The notes under the pieces: model-generated
Seen by the model: the letters and a program-made list of their open reading frames with translations, nothing else
Told to the model about the DNA's origin: nothing
Databases searched by the model: none
Position numbers and translations under genes: made by a program
In this document: positions 1 through 8,005 of the stretch, one piece after another
How positions within the stretch are numbered: the stretch's first letter is position 1
How the letters are laid out: every line of letters starts with the position of its first letter
Assembly (NCBI GenBank): GCA_030145245.1
Contig: JAQYWC010000043.1
Coordinates: 94,863 to 158,862, forward strand
From: Desulfobacterium sp.
GTDB taxonomy: Bacteria; Desulfobacterota; Desulfobacteria; Desulfobacterales; Desulfobacteraceae
Length of the DNA: 64,000 nucleotides
Direction of reading: 5' to 3'

Positions 1-1002
1 CCTGTCCACGGCAGCCATTGCCGGAACATGGGCAAGGTTGCCGGCGAGGGTCTCTTTAATAATGGTCAACCGGTCGTTCACAAGGGACTGGCGTCCTCCG
101 TCAAGGTCGAGATTCTCCAGATCTATTCCTGAAATTTTCACCCCAAGCCGGGTCAGGCCCTGGGGATCTTCAATGGTCCTGTCAGGCCGGATGGATGCGA
201 GCAGGGTCAGGTCATCTCCCCCCACGGCCCCTTCCAGGGCCTCTTCCCGGCTGGTCAGGGTCAGGCTCATCCCTAGGAGACCCTCCTCCTTCACCACCCT
301 GCCCGTGCCGTCGATCCAGGCATGCTGGGTCACCCCCTTGAATTCAAAGGAGAGCTTTTTTGTTTCAACCGTGGTTCCCATCACCTGGAGGGTCTCACGG
401 CCCAGGCCCCGGACGTTAACCGGCACCTGGCCCATGGTGACAGGATCAAACACAAAAACCACCACCTGGTCTGACACACCAAGGCCCGAAGCGCCCATGG
501 CCTGGACAATGCCGGCGGTGAGATAGGGCTTGCTTTCGAGGCGGATCGTAACAGGGGTTGAAGGATCATCCTTGTTGGCCCGGGTTGTCACCTGGAGAAG
601 GGAATTTTCTATATTTCCGGTCACCTGGAACCGGAACCGGCCCGATACCACCTCAAAATCAAAGGATCTCAGGGAGAAATCCGGTTCGGTGTCACTTTCC
701 GAGGTGACCATAAGATCCTGGACCATGCCCATGGTGTTGATCTTCATGACGGTTTTTTCAACCACACGGTATCCAAGGCCGGTCCGCTCAATGGTGCGGT
801 GGGAAAAACCGATCCGCTTGCGGTTCTGATGGATGGCCATCCAGGTTTCACCGGGCCGGACCTCCACCGCCCCCTGGCCCTTGGGAACGGAATCGCTGCC
901 GGGCCGGGGCCTGAAGAACTCCAGGCGAACCACAAGCAGGATAGTAAAGGTGACCGTTGCAAAAGCCCCCCACAGCCAGAGTCCCCTAGGAGTTGATATC
1001 AT
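1..1002 (-). CDS. Exported or membrane-anchored protein of unknown function, N-terminal part
   Basis: The frame opens at an ATG (complement 1000-1002) with GGAGG six bases upstream and runs without a stop off the left edge, giving the first 334 residues. Residues about 8-26 are one hydrophobic segment (signal anchor or signal peptide), so the remainder is probably periplasmic. The body reads as beta-strand-rich and I see no catalytic motif. The anchor followed by a region reading RIGFSHRTIERTGLGYRV recalls the N-terminal half of deltaproteobacterial proteins that end in a transglutaminase-like domain. That domain would lie outside the window, so the comparison is a guess. The divergent neighbour starts at 1257. 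Confidence 0.75.
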   Translation of the reverse strand, partial: MISTPRGLWLWGAFATVTFTILLVVRLEFFRPRPGSDSVPKGQGAVEVRPGETWMAIHQNRKRIGFSHRTIERTGLGYRVVEKTVMKINTMGMVQDLMVTSESDTEPDFSLRSFDFEVVSGRFRFQVTGNIENSLLQVTTRANKDDPSTPVTIRLESKPYLTAGIVQAMGASGLGVSDQVVVFVFDPVTMGQVPVNVRGLGRETLQVMGTTVETKKLSFEFKGVTQHAWIDGTGRVVKEEGLLGMSLTLTSREEALEGAVGGDDLTLLASIRPDRTIEDPQGLTRLGVKISGIDLENLDLDGGRQSLVNDRLTIIKETLAGNLAHVPAMAAVDR

Positions 1003-1128
1003 CCGTATCCTCCGGTAAAAATAGAAAAATGAGACAAGAACAATGTTCTTGGATCTTATGACACCCGGAAAAAAATCACAAGGGCTGCCCCCAATCAAAA
1101 ACTGTTTACTAAATAGATGAAATTATTC

Positions 1129-1157
1129 TTGACTTGCGATATCAATATTACTACAAA
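1129..1157 (+). promoter_or_regulatory. Possible sigma-70-type promoter for the PilZ-hotdog gene
   Basis: TTGACT at 1129-1134 and TACAAA at 1152-1157 are separated by 17 bases and point toward the gene at 1257. The -10 match is only 4 of 6. The rest of the 254-base gap (1003-1256) is AT-rich, and I see no other element in it. Confidence 0.3.
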
Positions 1158-1256
1158 ACCTACAAAAAAAGTTTTGTGGGTTTTTAGCCGACCATGTTTT
1201 TTTTTCGTCAAGAGGCTGTTTGAAAAAGCGTTGAAACAAAGCAAAGGAAATTTAAA

Positions 1257-1985
1257 ATGTTGATGAAACAAAGAGCTCCCAGGGTAAAGAAGAAGATCAA
1301 AGCTGTTTTGGACCATGGTACGGGTATCATCGAGAACATTTCCAGCTCCGGAGGCTTTTTAAAAACCGACAGCGAGATTCCCCATGAGCCGTTCAACATC
1401 GAACTGAAAATCAGCAACTTCAAAACCATAAAGATCCAATGCGAACCCCAGTGGGAAAACGACTCAGGCGTTGGTTTCAAGGTAATAGACGTCGAAGACA
1501 CCAAGGAGGAGCTGTTCAACCAGTATGTGGATAAGCAGATCCAGGCCCTGAAGGATTTTGGCAATGACCGGGTCTTCCAGACCGAGATCATGGTGACCCT
1601 TAAGAACACCAATGCGTTCGGGAACGTCTATTTCAGTAACTACATCGAGTTCCAGGGGGTGGTAAGGGAAAAGTTTTTCCTGGAAAAGGTTCCCGGTCTC
1701 CATGAATTGCTTGCCGATAACAGCATCCGCCTGGCCACGGTTGAGACCTACAACAAATTCATCAACAACGCCTATTTCGGGGACACCCTGCTGGTGGATC
1801 TGACCACCTCGGAGATCAACGGGGCGAGCTGCCGGCTCAACATCACGTTCAAGAACAAGGAAACAGGAGAACTTCTGGGCCAGGGCTTCCAGCGGGTCTG
1901 CATCGTGGGCGCCACCGGACGGGTGATGCGGATACCGGCAGAACTCCTGGACATACTGGATTTTTATCAAGAAATAAAGGAATAA
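1257..1985 (+). CDS. PilZ domain fused to a hotdog-fold thioesterase-like domain
   Basis: 242 residues; AAGGA lies eight bases before the ATG. Residues 1-100 look like a PilZ c-di-GMP-binding domain: an Arg-containing start (RAPRVKKK) and the [D/N]xSxxG-type motif NISSSGG near residue 27. Residues about 105-240 look like a single hotdog domain of the 4-hydroxybenzoyl-CoA thioesterase/YbgC type. The hallmark segment reads NTNAFGNVYFSNY, so the usual catalytic Asp is Asn. That version resembles the enediyne-polyketide thioesterase branch (CalE7/DynE7 type), where Asn and a downstream Arg (here in VVRE) matter. Seven bases before the next gene's ATG, so probably one transcript. Inference: acyl-thioester hydrolysis or binding controlled by c-di-GMP. 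Substrate unknown. Confidence 0.8.
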   Translation: MLMKQRAPRVKKKIKAVLDHGTGIIENISSSGGFLKTDSEIPHEPFNIELKISNFKTIKIQCEPQWENDSGVGFKVIDVEDTKEELFNQYVDKQIQALKDFGNDRVFQTEIMVTLKNTNAFGNVYFSNYIEFQGVVREKFFLEKVPGLHELLADNSIRLATVETYNKFINNAYFGDTLLVDLTTSEINGASCRLNITFKNKETGELLGQGFQRVCIVGATGRVMRIPAELLDILDFYQEIKE

Positions 1986-1991
1986 CCAATA

Positions 1992-4631
1992 ATGCAGTAT
2001 TTGAGTGCTATCCTGCCGCTCTTTTCAGCGATCATCTACCTGTGCCTGGGAGTCTCTGTCTTTTTTCTCTCCCGGGGACAGCTGCGCAAGGTATTTCTCA
2101 GGTTCTGCTATATCACCTTCCACTGGCAATTTTCATGGTTTCTGCTCTTTCTGCTGAACGACCCGGAGCATTCAGAGCTCATCTGCCGCATCGGATACTC
2201 GGGAATCATCTTCCTCCCGGTGAGCGCCTATGAAACCCTGGTCCACTATCAGAATCATTCAACCCGGCACATCAGATGGATATACTGGCTCTGTTTCGGA
2301 TTCCTGATCAGCCTCTGGACCACGGATCTCTTCATGAAAGGCACCCACACCTACCCATTTGGAATCTATCCGGAAGCAAACATACTCCATCTGGCCTACC
2401 TCCTCATGGTATGCTTTTTAATCGTGAGAAATTCCGTTGTGATGATCAAGGTAATCCGGAAAGAGCAAAACCCCATCAAGAAAAAGCAGCTTATTATTTT
2501 CCTTATTTCAACCATCATCTTCTGTTTCTCCTCCATAGACTACCTGTTAAACTACCCCTCCCTGATTGAGAACATCAATTTCCAGTTCTATCCCTTTGGC
2601 GTCTTTTTCATCACCTTGAGCCTCCTGGTGTTTATCCTCTCCCACTTCATCACCCTCAACCTGACCCTGGAGAGCCGGGTTGCCCAAAAGACAATTCAGC
2701 TCAAAGAGTCCATCGAGGCACTGAAGAAAGCCGCCAACACCAAGAAAGAGTTTATCGCCAACGTCACCCACGAGCTCAGGACCCCCCTGACATTGATCCG
2801 GGGATGGACCGACTATATCATTGGCGGGGAATCGGGGACGGTTTCCGACCCCCTGTTGAACATCATCGACAAAATCAACCTCCAGACCCTCACCCTCACG
2901 GAAAAGATCAACGAACTGCTGAAGGTCTCCCGGTTTGAAGCGGGAATGGCCAAGTTGACCCTGTCCTGGGTCGACATGGATACCTACATATCCCAGATCG
3001 TCTCAAGCTTCCGGGGGCTTACCGATAAAAACGGCATTCAACTCGTTTACCACTGCGAGCCTGATATCCCGCCCATGTTAATGGACAAGGAGAAGCTCAA
3101 GGATATTCTCAACAATCTGGTCCGGAACGCCTATAAGTTCACCGATACAGGCGAGATCAATGTGGCGGTATCAACCCGTGAAGAGACCATTGCCATCGAG
3201 GTGAGGGACACCGGCATCGGCATGTCGGAAGAACTTGTCAAACATGCGTTCCAGAGATTTAAGCAGGGGGACGGCTCCACAACAAGACGTTACGAGGGAA
3301 CAGGCCTTGGGCTTGCCATTGTCAAGGATTCAGTGTCCATGATGCACGGCCGGATAGCCCTTGACAGTACGGAAAACCTGGGCACCCGCTTTGTCATAGA
3401 ACTGCCCGTCCACCTTGAAACCATTGCCCCGGACGCCATCATCGAACGCAGACAAAACGACCGGCGGACCCAATTCCGGAAGCTGTCCCATGGGGAGCGG
3501 CGAACCCGGGACCGTCGCACCAGCGATCTGGCAAGGCTCGACAACAGGGAGCTCATCAAGATCTCTGCCGCGGACAAGACAGGCCTCACCTGGAACCGGG
3601 CGAAAAAAATCGAGGCACCACACCCCAAGGGATGCCTGGTCATTGCCGAAGACAACCGGGGCATCCAGGACTTTCTGGCCCGCACACTCAACGACTACAC
3701 CCTCTACATCACCCCCAACGGCGCAGCCGCCTGGGAGACCATCCAGGCCGTGGACCCCGATCTTGTGCTCTCCGATGTAATGATGCCGTTCATGGACGGT
3801 TACTCCCTGCTGGAAGCGATCAGACTCGATGAAAAGACAAAGAACATCCCGGTGATCATGCTCACCTCTTTAACCGAACAGGATGACCGGATAAAAGGCC
3901 TTCAGCTGGGGGCAGACGATTACCTGACCAAACCGTTCCACCATCTGGAACTCAGGGCCCGGGTGAAAAACGTCATCAGCCAGCTCAGGCTATACAGGGA
4001 AAAAACCCGCACGGAACAGCTGGAGGTGTTTCTCATGGTTCTTGCTTCGGCCATTGAATCAAAAGACAAGTATACAGGCGGTCATGTGGAACGGGTTGCA
4101 GGTTACGCAAGGGAGCTTGCCGGAAAAAACAACCTTCCGGCACACAAGATCAACGACATCTACCTTGGCACCATTGTCCATGACATCGGGAAACTGGGTA
4201 TCAAGGACGAGATCCTCAACAAGCCGGGAAAACTGACAAAGGAAGAGTTCGATCAGATCAAGGAACACCCGGAGATCGGGAAAAACCTTCTGTCAAAGCT
4301 TGAGATCGCTCCGGTGGCCGTGAACATTGCCTACAACCACCACGAGAAATGGGACGGAACCGGGTATCCCAGGGGTATCAAGGGTGAGGAAATTCCCATT
4401 GAAGCCCGGATCGCCACCGTGGCCGACTTCTGGGATGCCATCACCTCGGACAGGCCCTACCGCAGGGCCATGCCCCTGGACAAGGCCATGAAAATCATGC
4501 ACCAGGAGCGGGGCAAATCCTTTGATCCGAAGCTGTTTGACCTGTTCATGGATGGGGGGGATAAACTGCACATGAAGTATATCGATGCAGACAGGGTCAA
4601 GGAAGAAGAGGCCCTGGCAGTCGCACCTTAA
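1992..4631 (+). CDS. 7TM histidine kinase - receiver - HD-GYP phosphodiesterase fusion
   Basis: 879 residues. Residues 1-225 carry about seven hydrophobic segments (HisK_7TM-like sensor). A coiled coil leads to the HisKA box HELRTPLT with phosphorylatable His260. The ATPase domain follows, with N-box NNLVRNAYKFTD and G-boxes DTGIGM and GTGLGLAI. After an Arg-rich linker (ERRQNDRRTQF) comes a receiver with phosphoacceptor Asp595 (LVLSDVMMP) and conserved KPF. The C-terminus is an HD-GYP c-di-GMP phosphodiesterase with H730-D731 (HDIGKLG) and GYP 791-793. Family knowledge: HD-GYP domains cleave c-di-GMP to pGpG/GMP. Kinase, receiver and output in one chain suggests a self-contained sensor. It lies just downstream of the PilZ gene, which would read the same messenger. 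Confidence 0.93.
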   Translation: MQYLSAILPLFSAIIYLCLGVSVFFLSRGQLRKVFLRFCYITFHWQFSWFLLFLLNDPEHSELICRIGYSGIIFLPVSAYETLVHYQNHSTRHIRWIYWLCFGFLISLWTTDLFMKGTHTYPFGIYPEANILHLAYLLMVCFLIVRNSVVMIKVIRKEQNPIKKKQLIIFLISTIIFCFSSIDYLLNYPSLIENINFQFYPFGVFFITLSLLVFILSHFITLNLTLESRVAQKTIQLKESIEALKKAANTKKEFIANVTHELRTPLTLIRGWTDYIIGGESGTVSDPLLNIIDKINLQTLTLTEKINELLKVSRFEAGMAKLTLSWVDMDTYISQIVSSFRGLTDKNGIQLVYHCEPDIPPMLMDKEKLKDILNNLVRNAYKFTDTGEINVAVSTREETIAIEVRDTGIGMSEELVKHAFQRFKQGDGSTTRRYEGTGLGLAIVKDSVSMMHGRIALDSTENLGTRFVIELPVHLETIAPDAIIERRQNDRRTQFRKLSHGERRTRDRRTSDLARLDNRELIKISAADKTGLTWNRAKKIEAPHPKGCLVIAEDNRGIQDFLARTLNDYTLYITPNGAAAWETIQAVDPDLVLSDVMMPFMDGYSLLEAIRLDEKTKNIPVIMLTSLTEQDDRIKGLQLGADDYLTKPFHHLELRARVKNVISQLRLYREKTRTEQLEVFLMVLASAIESKDKYTGGHVERVAGYARELAGKNNLPAHKINDIYLGTIVHDIGKLGIKDEILNKPGKLTKEEFDQIKEHPEIGKNLLSKLEIAPVAVNIAYNHHEKWDGTGYPRGIKGEEIPIEARIATVADFWDAITSDRPYRRAMPLDKAMKIMHQERGKSFDPKLFDLFMDGGDKLHMKYIDADRVKEEEALAVAP

Positions 4632-4646
4632 AGATATGGCATCCCC

Positions 4647-5135
4647 TTACCCGTTGTCATCGCTGTTGCCGGGGGATGCATCGGGGATAAGATAACTTGT
4701 GCCGCCCAGATTTACAAAGAGGTGGCCCTCCTTTTCCTCCATGAATTTCGACAGCTTTACCAGGGCACGGTCGGAAAATTTGATCCTGTGCTCCGGGGTC
4801 CGGAGATAGAGGGCGTCGTCACGGCTGTAGAGCTCATCCGGGCACAGGGGCAGCCGGGTCTTGTTGTTCAACAAAAGTTCAACCGCCTTGCCCAGGGTCA
4901 GGTCAACCACGAACAGGGCCGTGTCCTCATGGCAGAAATAAACCTTTTCCTCAAACTCGTCGGTCACCTGGTAGACATGATAGCCGATCTCGTCCTTGCG
5001 GATGGATGCGTTGAAATAGTTGATCATCTTGGGATGTTCAAACCTGCCGTGCTCGTTGTGCCACACCCCGTGTTTGTCCATCCAGAAGACAGCCTCCTCC
5101 TTTGGCACGGTGATCATAGGAATTTTTGATGCCAT
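4647..5135 (-). CDS. DUF1285-like conserved hypothetical protein
   Basis: 162 residues, no signal peptide or membrane segment. The N-terminal layout (aromatic-rich KHGVWHNEHGRFEHPKMINY, then a run of beta-strands) resembles DUF1285 proteins, whose function is unknown; I hold this assignment loosely. It is the most distal gene co-directional with the split-transketolase operon, 114 bases past the preceding stop, so it may or may not share that transcript. That gap holds only a short AACCC/GGGTT inverted repeat near 5186-5200. The gene converges on the HD-GYP fusion gene with 15 bases between stops. Confidence 0.6.
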   Translation of the reverse strand: MASKIPMITVPKEEAVFWMDKHGVWHNEHGRFEHPKMINYFNASIRKDEIGYHVYQVTDEFEEKVYFCHEDTALFVVDLTLGKAVELLLNNKTRLPLCPDELYSRDDALYLRTPEHRIKFSDRALVKLSKFMEEKEGHLFVNLGGTSYLIPDASPGNSDDNG

Positions 5136-5249
5136 GATGCCCCTCGTTCTCCAACAGTTATCGCCTGTAGCGGCTTATTGCAGCAACCCGTATAGGGTTT
5201 ACTCCATTTTAGCTGAAGAGTCAAAGGGCAGCATGTATTTTCTTTCCTG

Positions 5250-6023
5250 TCACACAACCATTGCCTGGATGCGCTGCATGAAGTCATTGAGATTGGAGCC
5301 GTACTCAGGGGATCCTTCGATGGTCACAAACTCCTTTCCAATGGCCTCCACAAAGGGCAACTCGTTTAAAAACACGGACAGGGCTGCACTGACACCGTTG
5401 AACTTCATGTGTACAAACGGCCGCCGCCGGGTGTAAAGTCCCCGTCCCGCCTTTGACTTGCCCGCCTTGACCCGGACATAGGCCGCAATCTCCTCTCCCG
5501 TGACGGACATCTGGTAGACCCGGTCCGGCTGTTTCCTGGTCCAGGCCGCCATATCCGGATCCCCGGCCTTGTTATACTGGCTCAGGGCCGTGGTAATCAT
5601 GTAGACCACCATCTTTACCTTGAGCCGTTGTTTGACCTCATCCCCGGGCTTTACCGCCGGCATGAGGATCTTCATGGCAAGGAGCAACCTCACCACCTTG
5701 ATGAGCAAAAACGGCTTCCCATACCCCTTGATGGACGGGATAACGGTCTTTCCCGTCATGAAACGGTTGAATTGCAGATGATTCTTAAAGGAAAACGTAA
5801 TATCAGCAGTCTCCGCGATCCCCTGTTCGATCTCAAGTTGTCCCCGGTCAAACACCAGCACGGCCCCGTCTTCGTCCTGGCCGATGCGGAACTGAATCCG
5901 GGCGGTGAGATCCTGGAACCGCTTTCTCATACTGGGATCATCGGCCACCGCCACTTTCATCACCGGGAAGATGGCCCTGAGGATGATCCTTGTCGCAAGT
6001 CGGGTTCTGTCAATGGATTCCAT
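5250..6023 (-). CDS. SCP2-like lipid-binding protein (two half domains)
   Basis: 257 residues from the ATG at 6023, which lies just past the upstream transketolase stop (6025); an ATG 12 codons earlier would overlap that gene. Residues about 30-115 have the sterol-carrier-protein-2 pattern: strands (IQFRIGQDEDG, LEIEQG), an aromatic turn (ITFSFKNHLQFNRFMTG), then a long amphipathic helix. A weaker second copy fills the C-terminus (FVHMKFNGVSAALSVFLNEL). SCP2 folds bind lipids or acyl-CoAs in a tunnel; no ligand can be read from the sequence. It is built like the product of 9290-10051 at the other end of the operon. Confidence 0.6.
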   Translation of the reverse strand: MESIDRTRLATRIILRAIFPVMKVAVADDPSMRKRFQDLTARIQFRIGQDEDGAVLVFDRGQLEIEQGIAETADITFSFKNHLQFNRFMTGKTVIPSIKGYGKPFLLIKVVRLLLAMKILMPAVKPGDEVKQRLKVKMVVYMITTALSQYNKAGDPDMAAWTRKQPDRVYQMSVTGEEIAAYVRVKAGKSKAGRGLYTRRRPFVHMKFNGVSAALSVFLNELPFVEAIGKEFVTIEGSPEYGSNLNDFMQRIQAMVV

Positions 6024-6024
6024 C

Positions 6025-7044
6025 CTACACCTCGTCATCCCAGTTTTCATCCTCTTCAAAATCCTTTCCCATCACCGCCCTCACCCTGTCGATGATGCCG
6101 TTGGTATCGAGCTTGTAGTGGGCATAGAGATCCTCGGGATACCCCACAAGGGAGAACTCGTCCGGGATCCCCACCTTTTCAAAGGCGCACCCTTTGCCGC
6201 TTGCGGCGATCACATCGGCAACAGCCGTGCCAAGCCCGCCGATCACGCTGTGGTCCTCAAAGGTGATGATGCGCCGGGTCTCTGTAACAGCCCTGAGGAT
6301 GGCGGCTTCGTCCAGGGGCTTGATGGTGTGGAGATTGATCACCCTGACGCTCAGGCCGTCCTCCTCCTTGAGCACCCTTGCGGCTTCGGCCGCCTGGAGC
6401 ACGGTGACACCGCAGGCTATGATGGTGATGTCGGTTCCGGGGGTAAGTTCAACAGCCTTGCCGATCTCAAACCCGTAATCTTCGGTCTCATAATAGGTGG
6501 GCTCAAATCCCCTGCCCACCCGGATATAGACGGGTCCGGGATGGTTCACACAGGCCCTGACCGCGTTGGCGGTCTCAATGCCGTCCGCCGGCACGATCAC
6601 CGTCATATTGGGCATGGCCCGCATGATGGCCAGGTCCTCTGTGGCGTTGTGGGTGCTGCCCGCGGTGCCAAAGGAGATGCCCCCGTGGGTGGCGATGATC
6701 TTGCAATCCAGGTTCTGGTAGCAGATGTCGGTTCTCACCTGCTCGCAGGCCCGCATGCTGGTAAAGGCGGCCATGGTCGAAACAAAGGGGAGAAATCCCG
6801 CCTTTGCAAGACCTGCTGCCACGCCGAACATGTTCTGCTCCGCGATGCCCACGTTAAAGAACCGCCCGGGAAAGCGGTCGCCGAATAGACCGATTTTGGT
6901 TGATTTGGCAAGGTCTGCCGACAGCCCTACGATATCGGGATTCTCCTCCCCCAGTTCGCACAGCACATGGCCGTAAATCTCCGCCTGTGTCATGCTGTTT
7001 GCATCATAAACGGTCCAGGTGGTTCCGGTTACCTCTTCTGCCAT
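6025..7044 (-). CDS. Transketolase-like, C-terminal subunit (Pyr + C domains)
   Basis: 339 residues from the ATG at 7044, chosen because AAGGAGG precedes it closely; a 21-codon upstream extension would run into the preceding gene. It has the pyrimidine-binding domain with catalytic Glu69 in VGIAEQNM, which activates thiamine diphosphate, the transketolase helix/loop GGISFGTAGSTH, and the C-terminal domain (FEDHSVIGGLG). Normal transketolase is one chain of about 660 residues. Here it is split into two genes 10 bases apart, as in many archaea and in some natural-product clusters (rifamycin Rif15A/B). Together they should move a two-carbon ketol unit between sugars. The donor and acceptor are unknown. 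Confidence 0.88.
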   Translation of the reverse strand: MAEEVTGTTWTVYDANSMTQAEIYGHVLCELGEENPDIVGLSADLAKSTKIGLFGDRFPGRFFNVGIAEQNMFGVAAGLAKAGFLPFVSTMAAFTSMRACEQVRTDICYQNLDCKIIATHGGISFGTAGSTHNATEDLAIMRAMPNMTVIVPADGIETANAVRACVNHPGPVYIRVGRGFEPTYYETEDYGFEIGKAVELTPGTDITIIACGVTVLQAAEAARVLKEEDGLSVRVINLHTIKPLDEAAILRAVTETRRIITFEDHSVIGGLGTAVADVIAASGKGCAFEKVGIPDEFSLVGYPEDLYAHYKLDTNGIIDRVRAVMGKDFEEDENWDDEV

Positions 7045-7054
7045 GGTACCCTCC

Positions 7055-7900
7055 TTAGTTAGCCCTGTTAAACCGCTTGTCAACAGAGGCCCTTGCCTGA
7101 TCTGCAAGGGTCGAATCCATGCTGCCGTAATGCCACTTCACATTATCCTCCATGTAGTCCACACCGCTTCCCTTTTTCGTGTTGGCGATGATGAGCACCG
7201 GGGCACGCTCCTCGGCATGGGCTTCGGTAACAGCCTGGCAGATCTGGTTGAAGTCGTGGCCGTCGATCTCCTTTACGATGAAACCAAAGGCCTTCCACTT
7301 GTCCGCAAAGGGCTCAACCCCCATGACCTCCTCTGTGTTGCCGTCGATCATCAGCCGGTTCCGGTCCACGATGGTGACTAGATTGGTGACCTTGAAGTGG
7401 GCCGCTGCCATGGCTGCTTCCCACACCGTCCCCTCGTTGCACTCCCCGTCCCCCAGCAGGCAATAGGTGTACCAGGACTCGTTCCTGAGCCTTGCCCCCA
7501 GGGCCAGGCCCAGGGCCATGGGCAACCCGTGACCCAGGGAGCCGGTGGAGACATCCACCCCGCGAACCTTCCGGGCATCCAGGTGCATGCCAAAGGGAGA
7601 GTTGAACTGGTTAAAGGTTTTCAGGGTCTCAAAATCAAAGTAGCCCTTTCTGGCAAGCACCGGGGCATAACCGACCCCGCCGTGGCCCTTGCTGACCACC
7701 ACCCGGTCCCGGTCCGGTTTTTCAGGATTCGCGGGATCCACCTTGAGCAGGTGAAAGTAGAGACTCACCAGGATATCCACCATGCTAAGGCCGCCGCCGA
7801 TATGGGCCCCTCCGGCCCACACCGTGACATCGATGATGTCCCGGCGAACCTGCCAGGCCAGCTCTTCAAGCTTCCTGAGCTCTGTCTGAGTTAGTGCCAT
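7055..7900 (-). CDS. Transketolase-like, N-terminal subunit (thiamine diphosphate-binding)
   Basis: 281 residues; AAGGAGG lies before the ATG. It contains the transketolase N-terminal landmarks: His33 (GAHIGGGLS), His73 (SKGHG), the GSLGHGLP segment near residue 120, and the metal/ThDP motif GDGECNEG at 150-157 with the distal Asn (VDRNRLMIDG). It is complete as a split subunit and pairs with the next gene for a full active site. It is separated from the upstream aminotransferase gene by a 105-base gap that holds a perfect inverted repeat. Confidence 0.9.
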   Translation of the reverse strand: MALTQTELRKLEELAWQVRRDIIDVTVWAGGAHIGGGLSMVDILVSLYFHLLKVDPANPEKPDRDRVVVSKGHGGVGYAPVLARKGYFDFETLKTFNQFNSPFGMHLDARKVRGVDVSTGSLGHGLPMALGLALGARLRNESWYTYCLLGDGECNEGTVWEAAMAAAHFKVTNLVTIVDRNRLMIDGNTEEVMGVEPFADKWKAFGFIVKEIDGHDFNQICQAVTEAHAEERAPVLIIANTKKGSGVDYMEDNVKWHYGSMDSTLADQARASVDKRFNRAN

Positions 7901-7920
7901 TGTTCCTCCTTTTAAGTAAC

Positions 7921-7992
7921 GGGGTCAGGCTTAGCTTATTGTCGTTATTTGCGGGGCCCGGTTAACTGTTTCAATAAGCTAAGCCTGACCCC
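7921..7992. repeat. Perfect 20-bp inverted repeat, REP/MITE-like
   Basis: The left arm 7921-7940 (begins GGGGTCAGGCTTAGC) is the exact reverse complement of 7973-7992; 32 bases form the loop. The GGGTCAGGCTTAGCTTATT type of arm is, as far as I recall, a common dispersed palindrome in deltaproteobacterial genomes and resembles REP sequences mobilised by Y1 (RAYT) transposases. It fills the gap between the aminotransferase and transketolase genes and could attenuate or stabilise the mRNA there. Confidence 0.85.
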
Positions 7993-8005
7993 TATCGATT
8001 CGACG

